Shown: in pieces, positions 58,411 through 64,000 of the stretch
Layout of the letters: each line of letters starts with the position of its first letter
Numbering within the stretch: the stretch's first letter is position 1
Virus record (IMG/VR): IMGVR_UViG_3300013005_003552
Span: 80,266 to 144,265 of that record
From: a virus
DNA length: 64,000 nt
Direction: 5' to 3' (one strand)
Made by a program: the position numbers and the translations under genes
The notes under the pieces: model-generated
Told to the model about the DNA's origin: nothing
The model's database searches: none
Seen by the model: only the letters and a program-made list of their open reading frames with translations

Positions 58411-58759
58411 AAAACAACCGCGACTGTTTTTGCTCAGCTGGGACATGTACGGCCTTGAATCTTTGGTAGACTTGACCACACTTGAACATTTGCGTGACCA
58501 AGAAGAGAAAATCCGCCTGCTCAAGATCCTTAGTGATCCTAAGGCCAAAGACCCAGGTGATCAAACAGGTACTGCCTTGAACAGAGCTGTACAAGGCATT
58601 CTAATGCGAGCCAGAATAAACAGTCAAAGGCATTATGAAGTTTATACCATCCAGGTAGACCCAAACATCCAAGAAAAGGATCTTTGGGATATGTTCAATA
58701 GCAGTCCACACACAGCCGCAGAATTGATACGCGAGCACGGTAACCGTTTGCACGGTTGA
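58397..58759 (+). CDS. Hypothetical protein
   Basis: The 120-residue protein begins with basic residues and a LFLLSWDMYGLES strand-helix and continues as alpha/beta. It is not recognised. It is the third gene behind the promoter at 57688 and ends just at the next promoter. Confidence 0.63.
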   Translation: MAKHKKQPRLFLLSWDMYGLESLVDLTTLEHLRDQEEKIRLLKILSDPKAKDPGDQTGTALNRAVQGILMRARINSQRHYEVYTIQVDPNIQEKDLWDMFNSSPHTAAELIREHGNRLHG

Positions 58760-58784
58760 CCAAAAAGGCCCATTTTGCTATACT
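58756..58784 (+). promoter_or_regulatory. Sigma70-type promoter, TTGACC-17-TATACT
   Basis: TTGACC (58756-58761) and TATACT (58779-58784, extended TGC) are 17 bp apart. It is almost the same element as at 9083, including CCATTTTGCTATACT and the AAGGAGCC leader. Confidence 0.8.
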
Positions 58785-58810
58785 TGTGTTATAGTAAAAA
58801 AGGAGCCAAA

Positions 58811-59077
58811 ATGCAGCCAGCAAACACACTTTATGCAAAAGTGTTGCTAAAAAAGCAACCATACAGCCAAAATGTTATTAGTATTGTAATATGTGCTAGT
58901 ACTGCGCCAAACTTTACCAAAGCCAACGCACCCTATTACACCGAACTGCCCTTGCAAGTAACCACGCTAGATCAAATTCATGCCAAAGTACACAATTTCC
59001 AAACATGGTCCAACACTGCCAGTGTAAGTCTATCAATCCATGCTAAAGTTTTTGAACATTTATTTGATGTTGCTTAA
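58811..59077 (+). CDS. Hypothetical early protein
   Basis: The 88-residue protein is not recognised; it is beta-rich with a NVISIVICAS strand and a LDQIHAKVHNFQTW helix. It uses AAAGGAG before its ATG and follows a copy of the 9083-type promoter. The sequence is not similar to the protein at 9142. Function unknown. Confidence 0.65.
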   Translation: MQPANTLYAKVLLKKQPYSQNVISIVICASTAPNFTKANAPYYTELPLQVTTLDQIHAKVHNFQTWSNTASVSLSIHAKVFEHLFDVA

Positions 59078-59099
59078 AAACTACACCAGCAAAACTTTG

Positions 59100-59128
59100 T
59101 TGACACAAATTCACATCTGCAATATACT
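59100..59128 (+). promoter_or_regulatory. Sigma70-type promoter, TTGACA-17-TATACT
   Basis: A perfect -35 TTGACA (59100-59105) and TATACT (59123-59128) are 17 bp apart. It lies 33 nt before the MoxR ATPase ATG with TAGGAG between. Confidence 0.8.
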
Positions 59129-59160
59129 AGTTCTGCAAATCACATTTTTAGGAGTTTAAG

Positions 59161-60282
59161 ATGGCGGCACAAACAAGCGAAAATCGTACTATCACAGCAA
59201 TTGAGGCTCGCAAGACTATCATGCGATGCTTTAAGAAACAGCGCCCTGTGTTTCTCTGGGGCCCCCCGGGCATTGGCAAGAGTGAGCTGGTAGAAGGCAT
59301 CACCAATGAACTTGACGGTTTCATGATTGACTTACGACTAGGTCAAATGGAGCCCACTGACATCCGAGGCATTCCTTTTTACAACAAGGACTTGGGTAAA
59401 ATGGATTGGGCACCGCCTGTTGACTTGCCCGACCAAGAACTGGCCAGCCAGTATCCTATTATCGTTCTATTTTTGGACGAACTTAATTCAGCGGCGCCGG
59501 CTGTGCAAAGTGCGGCGTACCAGCTGATTCTAAATCGGCGTGTGGGAAAATATGTACTACCCAACAATGTGGTTATGGTTGCCGCCGGTAACCGCGAAAG
59601 CGACAAGGGTGTTACATTCCGCATGCCGACCCCTCTTGCCAATCGCTTTGTTCACCAGGAATTGCGTGTGGACCACGGCGCCTGGGAACAGTGGGCAGTG
59701 AACAATAAAATCCACAAAGATGTGGTTGGTTATGTTGGCTTTGCCAAACAAGACTTGTTTGACTTCGATTCTCGCAGTCCCAGCCGTGCGTTTGCCACAC
59801 CACGCACCTGGAGCTTTGTGAGTCAATTCTGTGAAGACGAAGACACAACTGATGCAGAATTGACTAACCTGATTGCAGGTACAGTTGGCGAAGGCATTGC
59901 CATCAAGTTCATGGCTCACCGCAAGGTTGCAGGCAAGATGCCCAAGCCCGACGATGTGCTCAGCGGTAAAGTAACTACTCTTGACACCAAAGAAATTAGT
60001 GCTCAGTACTCGCTGGCAGTGAGCTTGTGCTACAGCCTGCAAGAGAAGTTTCAAGCAGTGCAAGGCGACAAGACCAAGATGGATGCATGGCACCCGCTGG
60101 CTGACAACTTCCTCAAGTACATGATGGACAATTTCAACACTGAGTTGGTGGTCATGGGTTCGCGTATTGCACTCACTACCTACAACCTGCCGCTGATCCC
60201 CAACAAGCTCAAGAACTTTGACGAGTTCCACAAGCGTTTTGGCAAGTACATCCTGGCTGCAAGTGCTCGCGAGAAAGCCTAA
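59161..60282 (+). CDS. MoxR-family AAA+ ATPase
   Basis: The 373-residue protein is a MoxR-type AAA+ ATPase: Walker A GPPGIGKS (34-41), IIVLFLDELNSAAPAVQSAAY as Walker B and following helix, VVMVAAGNRESD as sensor 1 and FRMPTPLANRFVH. MoxR ATPases act as chaperones for partner VWA-domain proteins, and such a protein is encoded next. It has its own promoter and is followed by a terminator. Target is unknown. Confidence 0.88.
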   Translation: MAAQTSENRTITAIEARKTIMRCFKKQRPVFLWGPPGIGKSELVEGITNELDGFMIDLRLGQMEPTDIRGIPFYNKDLGKMDWAPPVDLPDQELASQYPIIVLFLDELNSAAPAVQSAAYQLILNRRVGKYVLPNNVVMVAAGNRESDKGVTFRMPTPLANRFVHQELRVDHGAWEQWAVNNKIHKDVVGYVGFAKQDLFDFDSRSPSRAFATPRTWSFVSQFCEDEDTTDAELTNLIAGTVGEGIAIKFMAHRKVAGKMPKPDDVLSGKVTTLDTKEISAQYSLAVSLCYSLQEKFQAVQGDKTKMDAWHPLADNFLKYMMDNFNTELVVMGSRIALTTYNLPLIPNKLKNFDEFHKRFGKYILAASAREKA

Positions 60283-60286
60283 AACG

Positions 60287-60322
60287 AACAGAGTGGGTTT
60301 GACCATAAATCCACTCTGTTTT
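60287..60322 (+). terminator. Intrinsic terminator overlapping next promoter
   Basis: ACAGAGTGGGTTT pairs with AAATCCACTCTGT (one G-T pair) across a 6-nt loop, followed by TTTT, 5 nt after the MoxR stop. The -35 of the next promoter sits in the loop and the -10 directly follows the T-run. Confidence 0.85.
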
Positions 60323-60327
60323 ATAAT
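60299..60327 (+). promoter_or_regulatory. Sigma70-type promoter, TTGACC-17-TATAAT
   Basis: TTGACC (60299-60304) and TATAAT (60322-60327) are 17 bp apart, inside the terminator hairpin of the upstream gene. It precedes the VWA gene with AAGGAG. Confidence 0.78.
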
Positions 60328-60350
60328 ACATACTCATATAAGGAGCCTGC

Positions 60351-61628
60351 ATGTCAACTGCATCCACTACTCTTAACGAAAAGATTAAGAAAAAAGATTT
60401 ACCCAAGATTGAGTTTGATCAAAAGCGCGACAATGCTGTTCGCGAAAAACTGATCACAGCTCGTATTGCACTGTTACTCAAAGCACCGTTTTTTGGCAAC
60501 CTTGCAACTCGCATGAAACTGATCAATGGTGACGAATGGTGTCCTACTGCGGCAACCGACGGACGCAATTTCTACTACAATACTCTTTTTATCGAAAAAC
60601 TACCTCCTAAACAACTAGAGTTTTTAGTTGGACATGAGGTTTTACATGCGGTATATGATCACATGGGTCGCCGAGGTGATCGTGATCCTATGATTTTTAA
60701 TGTGGCCAATGACTTTGCTGTAAACAGTGATTTGGTTGATCAAAAGGTTGGCGAACGCATTAGTGTTGTGCCCATGTTGTACGATTCAAAATATCGCGGC
60801 ATGAGTTCAGAAGAGATCTACGACGATCTCATGAAGAATGTCAAGAAGATCAATTTAGATCAGCTGGTCGAACAACTGCTAGACGAGCATTTGGATGGTA
60901 ACGATGGTGAGGATGACGGCGACGGCGACAAGGACGGCAAAGGTCGCCCGCGTTTGAGCGAAGAAGAAAAACAGCAGATTCGCGACGAGATTCGCGAAGC
61001 GGTATTGAATGCTGCTCAGCAGTCAGGTGCAGGCAACTTGCCCGCAGGTGTCAAGCGTCTAATCAAGGACTTGACTGAAAGTGTTATTGATTGGCGCTCA
61101 TTGTTGGAACAGCAAATTCAAAGCACAATCAAGAGTGACTTTACTTGGATGAAGCCTAGCCGTAAAGGATGGCACATGGATGCTATCATGCCTGGTATGT
61201 TGCCTGGTACACAAATTGATATTTGTGTAGCAATTGACACTTCGGGCTCAATCAGTGAGCGTGACATCAAAGACTTCATGGCCGAGATCAAGGGCATCAT
61301 GGAAGCCTACGACGAGTACAAGATTCATGTATGGTGCTTTGATACAGAAATCTATAATCCGCAAATCTTTACTAGTGAAAATCTAGAAGACATTGCCAAC
61401 TACCAACCAGCCGGGGGTGGCGGCACAGACTTTATGGCAAACTACGAGTGGATGAAGGCCAACGATATTCAGCCCAAGAAGTTTGTTATGTTTACTGACG
61501 GCATGCCGTTTGGTGAGTGGGGTGATGAGCAGTATTGCGATGTATGTTGGATCATCAAAGGCAACCCTGGCTGTGAACCACCATTTGGTGTGTGGGCTCA
61601 TTACGAGGAGGCAGCAAAAAGCAAATGA
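60351..61628 (+). CDS. VWA-domain protein with metallopeptidase-like N-domain
   Basis: The 425-residue protein has an N-terminal putative metallopeptidase domain (HEVLHAVYDH, H95, E96, H99, a zincin HExxH motif), an acidic linker (DGNDGEDDGDGDKDGKG), and a C-terminal VWA domain with the MIDAS motif DTSGS (D296, S298, S300) and MFTDGMPFGE. This is the DUF2201 plus VWA-like arrangement typically paired with MoxR ATPases. Substrate and purpose in the phage are unknown. It has its own promoter. Confidence 0.85.
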   Translation: MSTASTTLNEKIKKKDLPKIEFDQKRDNAVREKLITARIALLLKAPFFGNLATRMKLINGDEWCPTAATDGRNFYYNTLFIEKLPPKQLEFLVGHEVLHAVYDHMGRRGDRDPMIFNVANDFAVNSDLVDQKVGERISVVPMLYDSKYRGMSSEEIYDDLMKNVKKINLDQLVEQLLDEHLDGNDGEDDGDGDKDGKGRPRLSEEEKQQIRDEIREAVLNAAQQSGAGNLPAGVKRLIKDLTESVIDWRSLLEQQIQSTIKSDFTWMKPSRKGWHMDAIMPGMLPGTQIDICVAIDTSGSISERDIKDFMAEIKGIMEAYDEYKIHVWCFDTEIYNPQIFTSENLEDIANYQPAGGGGTDFMANYEWMKANDIQPKKFVMFTDGMPFGEWGDEQYCDVCWIIKGNPGCEPPFGVWAHYEEAAKSK

Positions 61629-61885
61629 AAAAAATCTACCATTTTCTTTGCTGGCAGTGGCAACAGTTTGAAACATGGCAGCGGTTTTGGCTGCTGGCCA
61701 TGTTTCTCTTTGGGTGTACTTTTACCGCGCCAGACCATTGGCGTCCATATTTTGTATGGCCGGCCTGTGTTATTGTGATTGGTTATATACTAAAATGGAT
61801 ACTGTATGATGGTATTAGAAATGCTTGGAATAAGTACAATGAAGAGCAAGAAAAAATTGTTCAGATAATAAAAGATTCCAGGTAG
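61625..61885 (+). CDS. Two-TM membrane protein
   Basis: The 86-residue protein has two hydrophobic stretches (FWLLAMFLFGCTF and FVWPACVIVIGYIL) and a charged helical C-terminus. It overlaps the VWA gene by ATGA and lies 2 nt before the next small membrane gene. Function unknown. Confidence 0.6.
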   Translation: MKKIYHFLCWQWQQFETWQRFWLLAMFLFGCTFTAPDHWRPYFVWPACVIVIGYILKWILYDGIRNAWNKYNEEQEKIVQIIKDSR

Positions 61886-61887
61886 AA

Positions 61888-62091
61888 ATGCTGCATCAAG
61901 AATTGATTAGAGCGACTACTTTGCTAGTCGCTATTTTTTTTCTATTCTATTATTTTACCAAGACAGACCGTGAGGCCTCTGCTCTGCGCAGAGATTGCGG
62001 TATCGTGGTTGAGCGCGATAAAATCACTAATCAACAGCGATCTGACTGTGCTCGTTATCTAAAAGAAATGCAAAAATACAAGTCCAAGTAA
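61888..62091 (+). CDS. Single-pass membrane protein
   Basis: The 67-residue protein has an N-terminal membrane helix (TTLLVAIFFLFYYF) and a polar tail with two Cys residues, each within a short repeat-like RDC or SDC segment. It lies 2 nt after the previous gene. Possible Rz-like or anchor role; no family recognised. Confidence 0.6.
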   Translation: MLHQELIRATTLLVAIFFLFYYFTKTDREASALRRDCGIVVERDKITNQQRSDCARYLKEMQKYKSK

Positions 62092-62092
62092 A

Positions 62093-62099
62093 ATAAATA
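62093..62099 (+). promoter_or_regulatory. Late promoter motif, start codon adjacent
   Basis: ATAAATA lies directly after the previous stop, 6 nt before the ATG at 62105. A late transcript would start at or near the start codon; no SD is seen. Confidence 0.5.
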
Positions 62100-62104
62100 T
62101 TTGC

Positions 62105-62743
62105 ATGTTACCATTGCAAATACACCCGCAGAAACTCAATAGCCACACACTTGACAAACTTGAACAATTGATTCTTTCAAAGAGTCAATTGGTTCCATAC
62201 GAAGATCCCAAAGGCGTCTGGGTTGATCAAGGGCTCGTAGCCAATCATCACATTTGGGAATGGGAGCATCCGGATACTGCGGACATCAAAGCCTCCTTGG
62301 ACGAAATTTTGCATCCTTTACTAGGCAACTATGTGAGCATGGCCAGCTACATTCTTGAAAGCCAACTGCCATGGGATGTTCACAACGACTACATCATTGA
62401 ATGCAAACACACTGACATAGAACCTTATTATGCTGTGATGATCCCATTGGAAACTGTGTCTACACGCACAGTATTTTTTGATCAGTGGGCTGCATACAAA
62501 GACTTTGGTCGCTATAAACAAGAACACGGACCTATTCCTGATCATGTGCCTCACACCGAATGGAGTGACATGCTTGGACATTGTAGAGCCATGGATAGAT
62601 TCTTTCTCAGCATACACAAAGTATACGAGTGGCAACGCGGCGATCTGGTGTTGTTTGATAGAAAACAATGGCATGCTAGTGATGATTATCGCAGTCGCTT
62701 GAAAAACAAACGAGCCATAATTTTGTTTACAAACAAACTGTAA
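62105..62743 (+). CDS. 2OG-Fe(II) oxygenase-like protein
   Basis: The 212-residue protein has the pattern of an Fe(II)/2-oxoglutarate oxygenase: PWDVHNDY (H93, D95) as the HxD pair, a YYAVMIPLE strand, and WQRGDLVLFDRKQWHASDDY with H190 and a later Arg-rich strand. Such enzymes hydroxylate proteins, nucleic acids or small molecules; phage members are common. It has no SD and follows a late-promoter motif. Substrate unknown. Confidence 0.7.
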   Translation: MLPLQIHPQKLNSHTLDKLEQLILSKSQLVPYEDPKGVWVDQGLVANHHIWEWEHPDTADIKASLDEILHPLLGNYVSMASYILESQLPWDVHNDYIIECKHTDIEPYYAVMIPLETVSTRTVFFDQWAAYKDFGRYKQEHGPIPDHVPHTEWSDMLGHCRAMDRFFLSIHKVYEWQRGDLVLFDRKQWHASDDYRSRLKNKRAIILFTNKL

Positions 62744-62754
62744 TTTGCTATACT
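62726..62754 (+). promoter_or_regulatory. Sigma70-type promoter, TTTACA-17-TATACT
   Basis: TTTACA (62726-62731) and TATACT (62749-62754, extended TGC) are 17 bp apart. The ATG at 62760 lies 6 nt after the -10, so the transcript should be leaderless. Confidence 0.68.
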
Positions 62755-62759
62755 ACAGC

Positions 62760-62954
62760 ATGGCAGATGAAAAACACTCCTATCAATATACCATGCTTCC
62801 GATGGTATTGGCTAGTCACGAAACCACAACCAATCCAACAGACTATCTGGAACTGTTAAACGCTTTGGGCCAAAGCGGATATGAATTAGTAGCCATACAC
62901 AACGAGGTGTTCATCTTAAAAAAACATGTTATTTCCAGAAATCAATCCACTTAA
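62760..62954 (+). CDS. Small DUF4177-like protein
   Basis: The 64-residue protein has LELLNALGQSGYELVAIHNE then VFILKKH, the strand-helix-strand pattern of DUF4177-type small proteins. ATG 62760 is at the predicted transcription start; the in-frame ATG at 62745 lies within the promoter. Function unknown. It overlaps the next gene by 29 nt. Confidence 0.62.
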   Translation: MADEKHSYQYTMLPMVLASHETTTNPTDYLELLNALGQSGYELVAIHNEVFILKKHVISRNQST

Positions 62955-63219
62955 TGTACACGGGCTCAGACGCACAGACCATTGTCCTCCACACTTTGCT
63001 CGTGTACCGTTTGACTTGTATGTTAATGAACAAGACATCTTAGACTGGGTCTATACAAATCTTCATGGGCGTTTTTATTTTGGAGACTACATTAGCACAG
63101 AAAGCAATGGTAAAAGAATCATGTGCAAACTTTTAGCTTTTGAAAATCATAGCGAAAGCACTTACCTGGGACTGTTCCTTGATCAAATCAATGATCGAAA
63201 CAATCATAACATTTGGTAA
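62926..63219 (+). CDS. Hypothetical protein
   Basis: The 97-residue protein contains RTDHCPPHFARVPFDL and a FYFGDYIS strand. It is not recognised. It starts 29 nt inside the previous gene and ends 63 nt before the next ATG. Position in an ordered run of + strand genes supports coding. Confidence 0.62.
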   Translation: MLFPEINPLNVHGLRRTDHCPPHFARVPFDLYVNEQDILDWVYTNLHGRFYFGDYISTESNGKRIMCKLLAFENHSESTYLGLFLDQINDRNNHNIW

Positions 63220-63246
63220 AGAAAAAAAATCAATTGGCTGTGTTGC

Positions 63247-63254
63247 CGTAAATA
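63247..63254 (+). promoter_or_regulatory. Weak late promoter motif
   Basis: CGTAAATA retains the TAAATA core and lies 28 nt before the ATG at 63283. Confidence 0.4.
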
Positions 63255-63282
63255 AAATAGCAGTTATTCAAATGGAGAATTT

Positions 63283-63555
63283 ATGAGTACAGTGGAATCA
63301 CCCGAACCGCGTCCTACGCTTGGCGTAACCGATTTAGTGAATATTGCCCAGATTATACAGTTGGCTACTAGTAGAGGCAGTTGGAAGACTGAAGAACTCA
63401 GCACAGTTGGCAATACCTATGACAAATTGATCGCGTTTCTAGAAGCAGCTGGTGCTGTTACTAGAAGTGCGGCTGACGACACCGCGCCGTCAACAGAAAC
63501 AGTAGCGGAACCTAAGGAGAAAAAAAATGCTAAAGCACGTGGTAAAACACAATAA
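63283..63555 (+). CDS. Hypothetical protein with acidic-basic tail
   Basis: The 90-residue protein has a helical first half (LVNIAQIIQLATSRGSW) and a disordered charged tail ending in KEKKNAKARGKTQ. TGGAG precedes the ATG. It overlaps the next gene by 29 nt. Function unknown. Confidence 0.62.
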   Translation: MSTVESPEPRPTLGVTDLVNIAQIIQLATSRGSWKTEELSTVGNTYDKLIAFLEAAGAVTRSAADDTAPSTETVAEPKEKKNAKARGKTQ

Positions 63556-64000
63556 TCGTCGGGCAGCTCTGTTGTATCGCAGAGTCCCCGGCGAAGATCA
63601 TATGTGTCTTTTGGTTTACAGCGATCTGCTGCCCAGAATGATTCATGATGAAATTATGAAGGTACTAGAAAGTGCCCCTGGTCAACAGGCCAACGACTTA
63701 GCCGATGCTCTGTTCCGCAATATAATGCCCGATGGTCGTAACACACTTCAGGTGCTACACGCCGAAGGCATGATTCAAAAAGTTCCTTGCAATCAAGTTA
63801 TTGTTCAGGCCAATGCCAAAAGTACTGTACGACTAGATGAACTCAATGACATTTTGGACGAAATGGCCAAGGGCCAGGAAGCTGTGCAACGCCTGGCAGA
63901 ACTTGATCACAAAGTAACCGGTTGGAAACCAGGCATGCAAGAACGCGAAGCTGCCAAACCAAAAGCCAAAGTAGTAGAAGGTCGTGAAGTTGGTGCACCA
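63527..64000 (+). CDS. Conserved phage protein, 3' partial
   Basis: The frame starts with ATG after AAGGAG and stays open to the right edge (158 codons, no stop). The product begins MLKHVVKHNNRRAALLYR, then VYSDLLPRMIHDEIMKVLES, QANDLADALFRNIMPDGRN and a TVRLDELNDILDEMAKGQE helix. I recall similar proteins of unknown function in other T4-like phages. The predicted charged C-terminal linker continues beyond the window. Confidence 0.72.
   Translation, partial: MLKHVVKHNNRRAALLYRRVPGEDHMCLLVYSDLLPRMIHDEIMKVLESAPGQQANDLADALFRNIMPDGRNTLQVLHAEGMIQKVPCNQVIVQANAKSTVRLDELNDILDEMAKGQEAVQRLAELDHKVTGWKPGMQEREAAKPKAKVVEGREVGAP

Noticed and set aside
59557-60306. Minus-strand open frame (249 codons) opposite the MoxR ATPase gene
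   Set aside because: It is a shadow of a strongly supported AAA+ gene and shows no recognisable domain.
1-64000. tRNA genes, CRISPR arrays, insertion sequences, integrase or attachment sites
   Set aside because: No cloverleaf, spaced direct-repeat array, transposase or recombinase was recognised on reading both strands; dedicated search tools were not available.

Overview
The window is about 64 kb from the interior of a larger genome of a tailed, T4-like (myovirus-type) bacteriophage. A long tail-fibre-like gene is cut by the left edge and another open frame by the right edge. The T4-like assignment rests on a family-B DNA polymerase (gp43 type), sliding clamp (gp45), clamp-loader ATPase (gp44), a 5'-3' exonuclease (RNase H type), a DsbA-like late-transcription DNA-binding protein, a GroES/gp31-like co-chaperonin and many T4-type late-promoter motifs (ATAAATA). 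All supported genes but one (a phoH homologue) lie on the + strand, packed head to tail with ATGA or TAATG overlaps. Spanin-like lipoproteins, a GH19 endolysin and an HldD-like heptose epimerase point to a Gram-negative host. The phage DnaK looks most like betaproteobacterial DnaK from memory, so a freshwater or marine betaproteobacterial host is a reasonable guess, not a demonstrated fact.

Layout. 1-5.3 kb: end of a repeat-built tail fibre, MazG, a DnaE-like fragment and the GroES-like protein. 5.3-8.8 kb: gp44, then a tightly coupled radical SAM/unknown/cupin/methyltransferase run. 9-11.2 kb: small genes behind a strong sigma70-type promoter. 11.3-14.5 kb: full-length DnaK, a deoxyribonucleotidase and PhoH. 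14.7-20.1 kb: unknown genes, then a lysis block (endolysin, membrane coiled-coil protein, two lipoproteins, a 3-TM holin candidate). 20.2-24 kb: DnaJ-like and ClpA-like proteins. 24-29.6 kb: glycosyltransferase, carbohydrate-binding-like protein, a group of proteins with short N-termini resembling T4 capsid-targeting sequences, and a glycine-rich adhesin. 29.6-33.3 kb: Dps-like protein, fatty acid desaturase, membrane proteins, DsbA. 33.3-38 kb: gp43, a methyltransferase-like protein, gp45. 38-52.6 kb: TGT/DpdA-like enzyme, GT-B glycosyltransferase, GalE, FolE, phosphoribosyltransferase, cytidylyltransferase, QueD, HIT, HldD and QueE. 52.6-64 kb: sugar O-methyltransferase, exonuclease, many small unknown genes, a MoxR ATPase with a VWA/metallopeptidase partner, a 2OG oxygenase-like protein and more small genes.

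How it works together. Host-type promoters (TTGAC-17-TATACT class) precede replication, chaperone, deazaguanine and small accessory genes. ATAAATA motifs precede structural and other late genes. gp43, gp44, gp45 and the exonuclease make up much of a T4-type replisome (gp62 was not found). FolE, QueD, QueE and the TGT-like enzyme suggest 7-deazaguanine modification of phage DNA, although no QueC is present here. DnaK, DnaJ, ClpA and the GroES-like protein suggest the phage takes over protein folding and possibly ClpP-directed proteolysis. No tRNA gene, CRISPR array, insertion sequence or integrase was recognised, and no gene-free stretch exceeds 300 bases.
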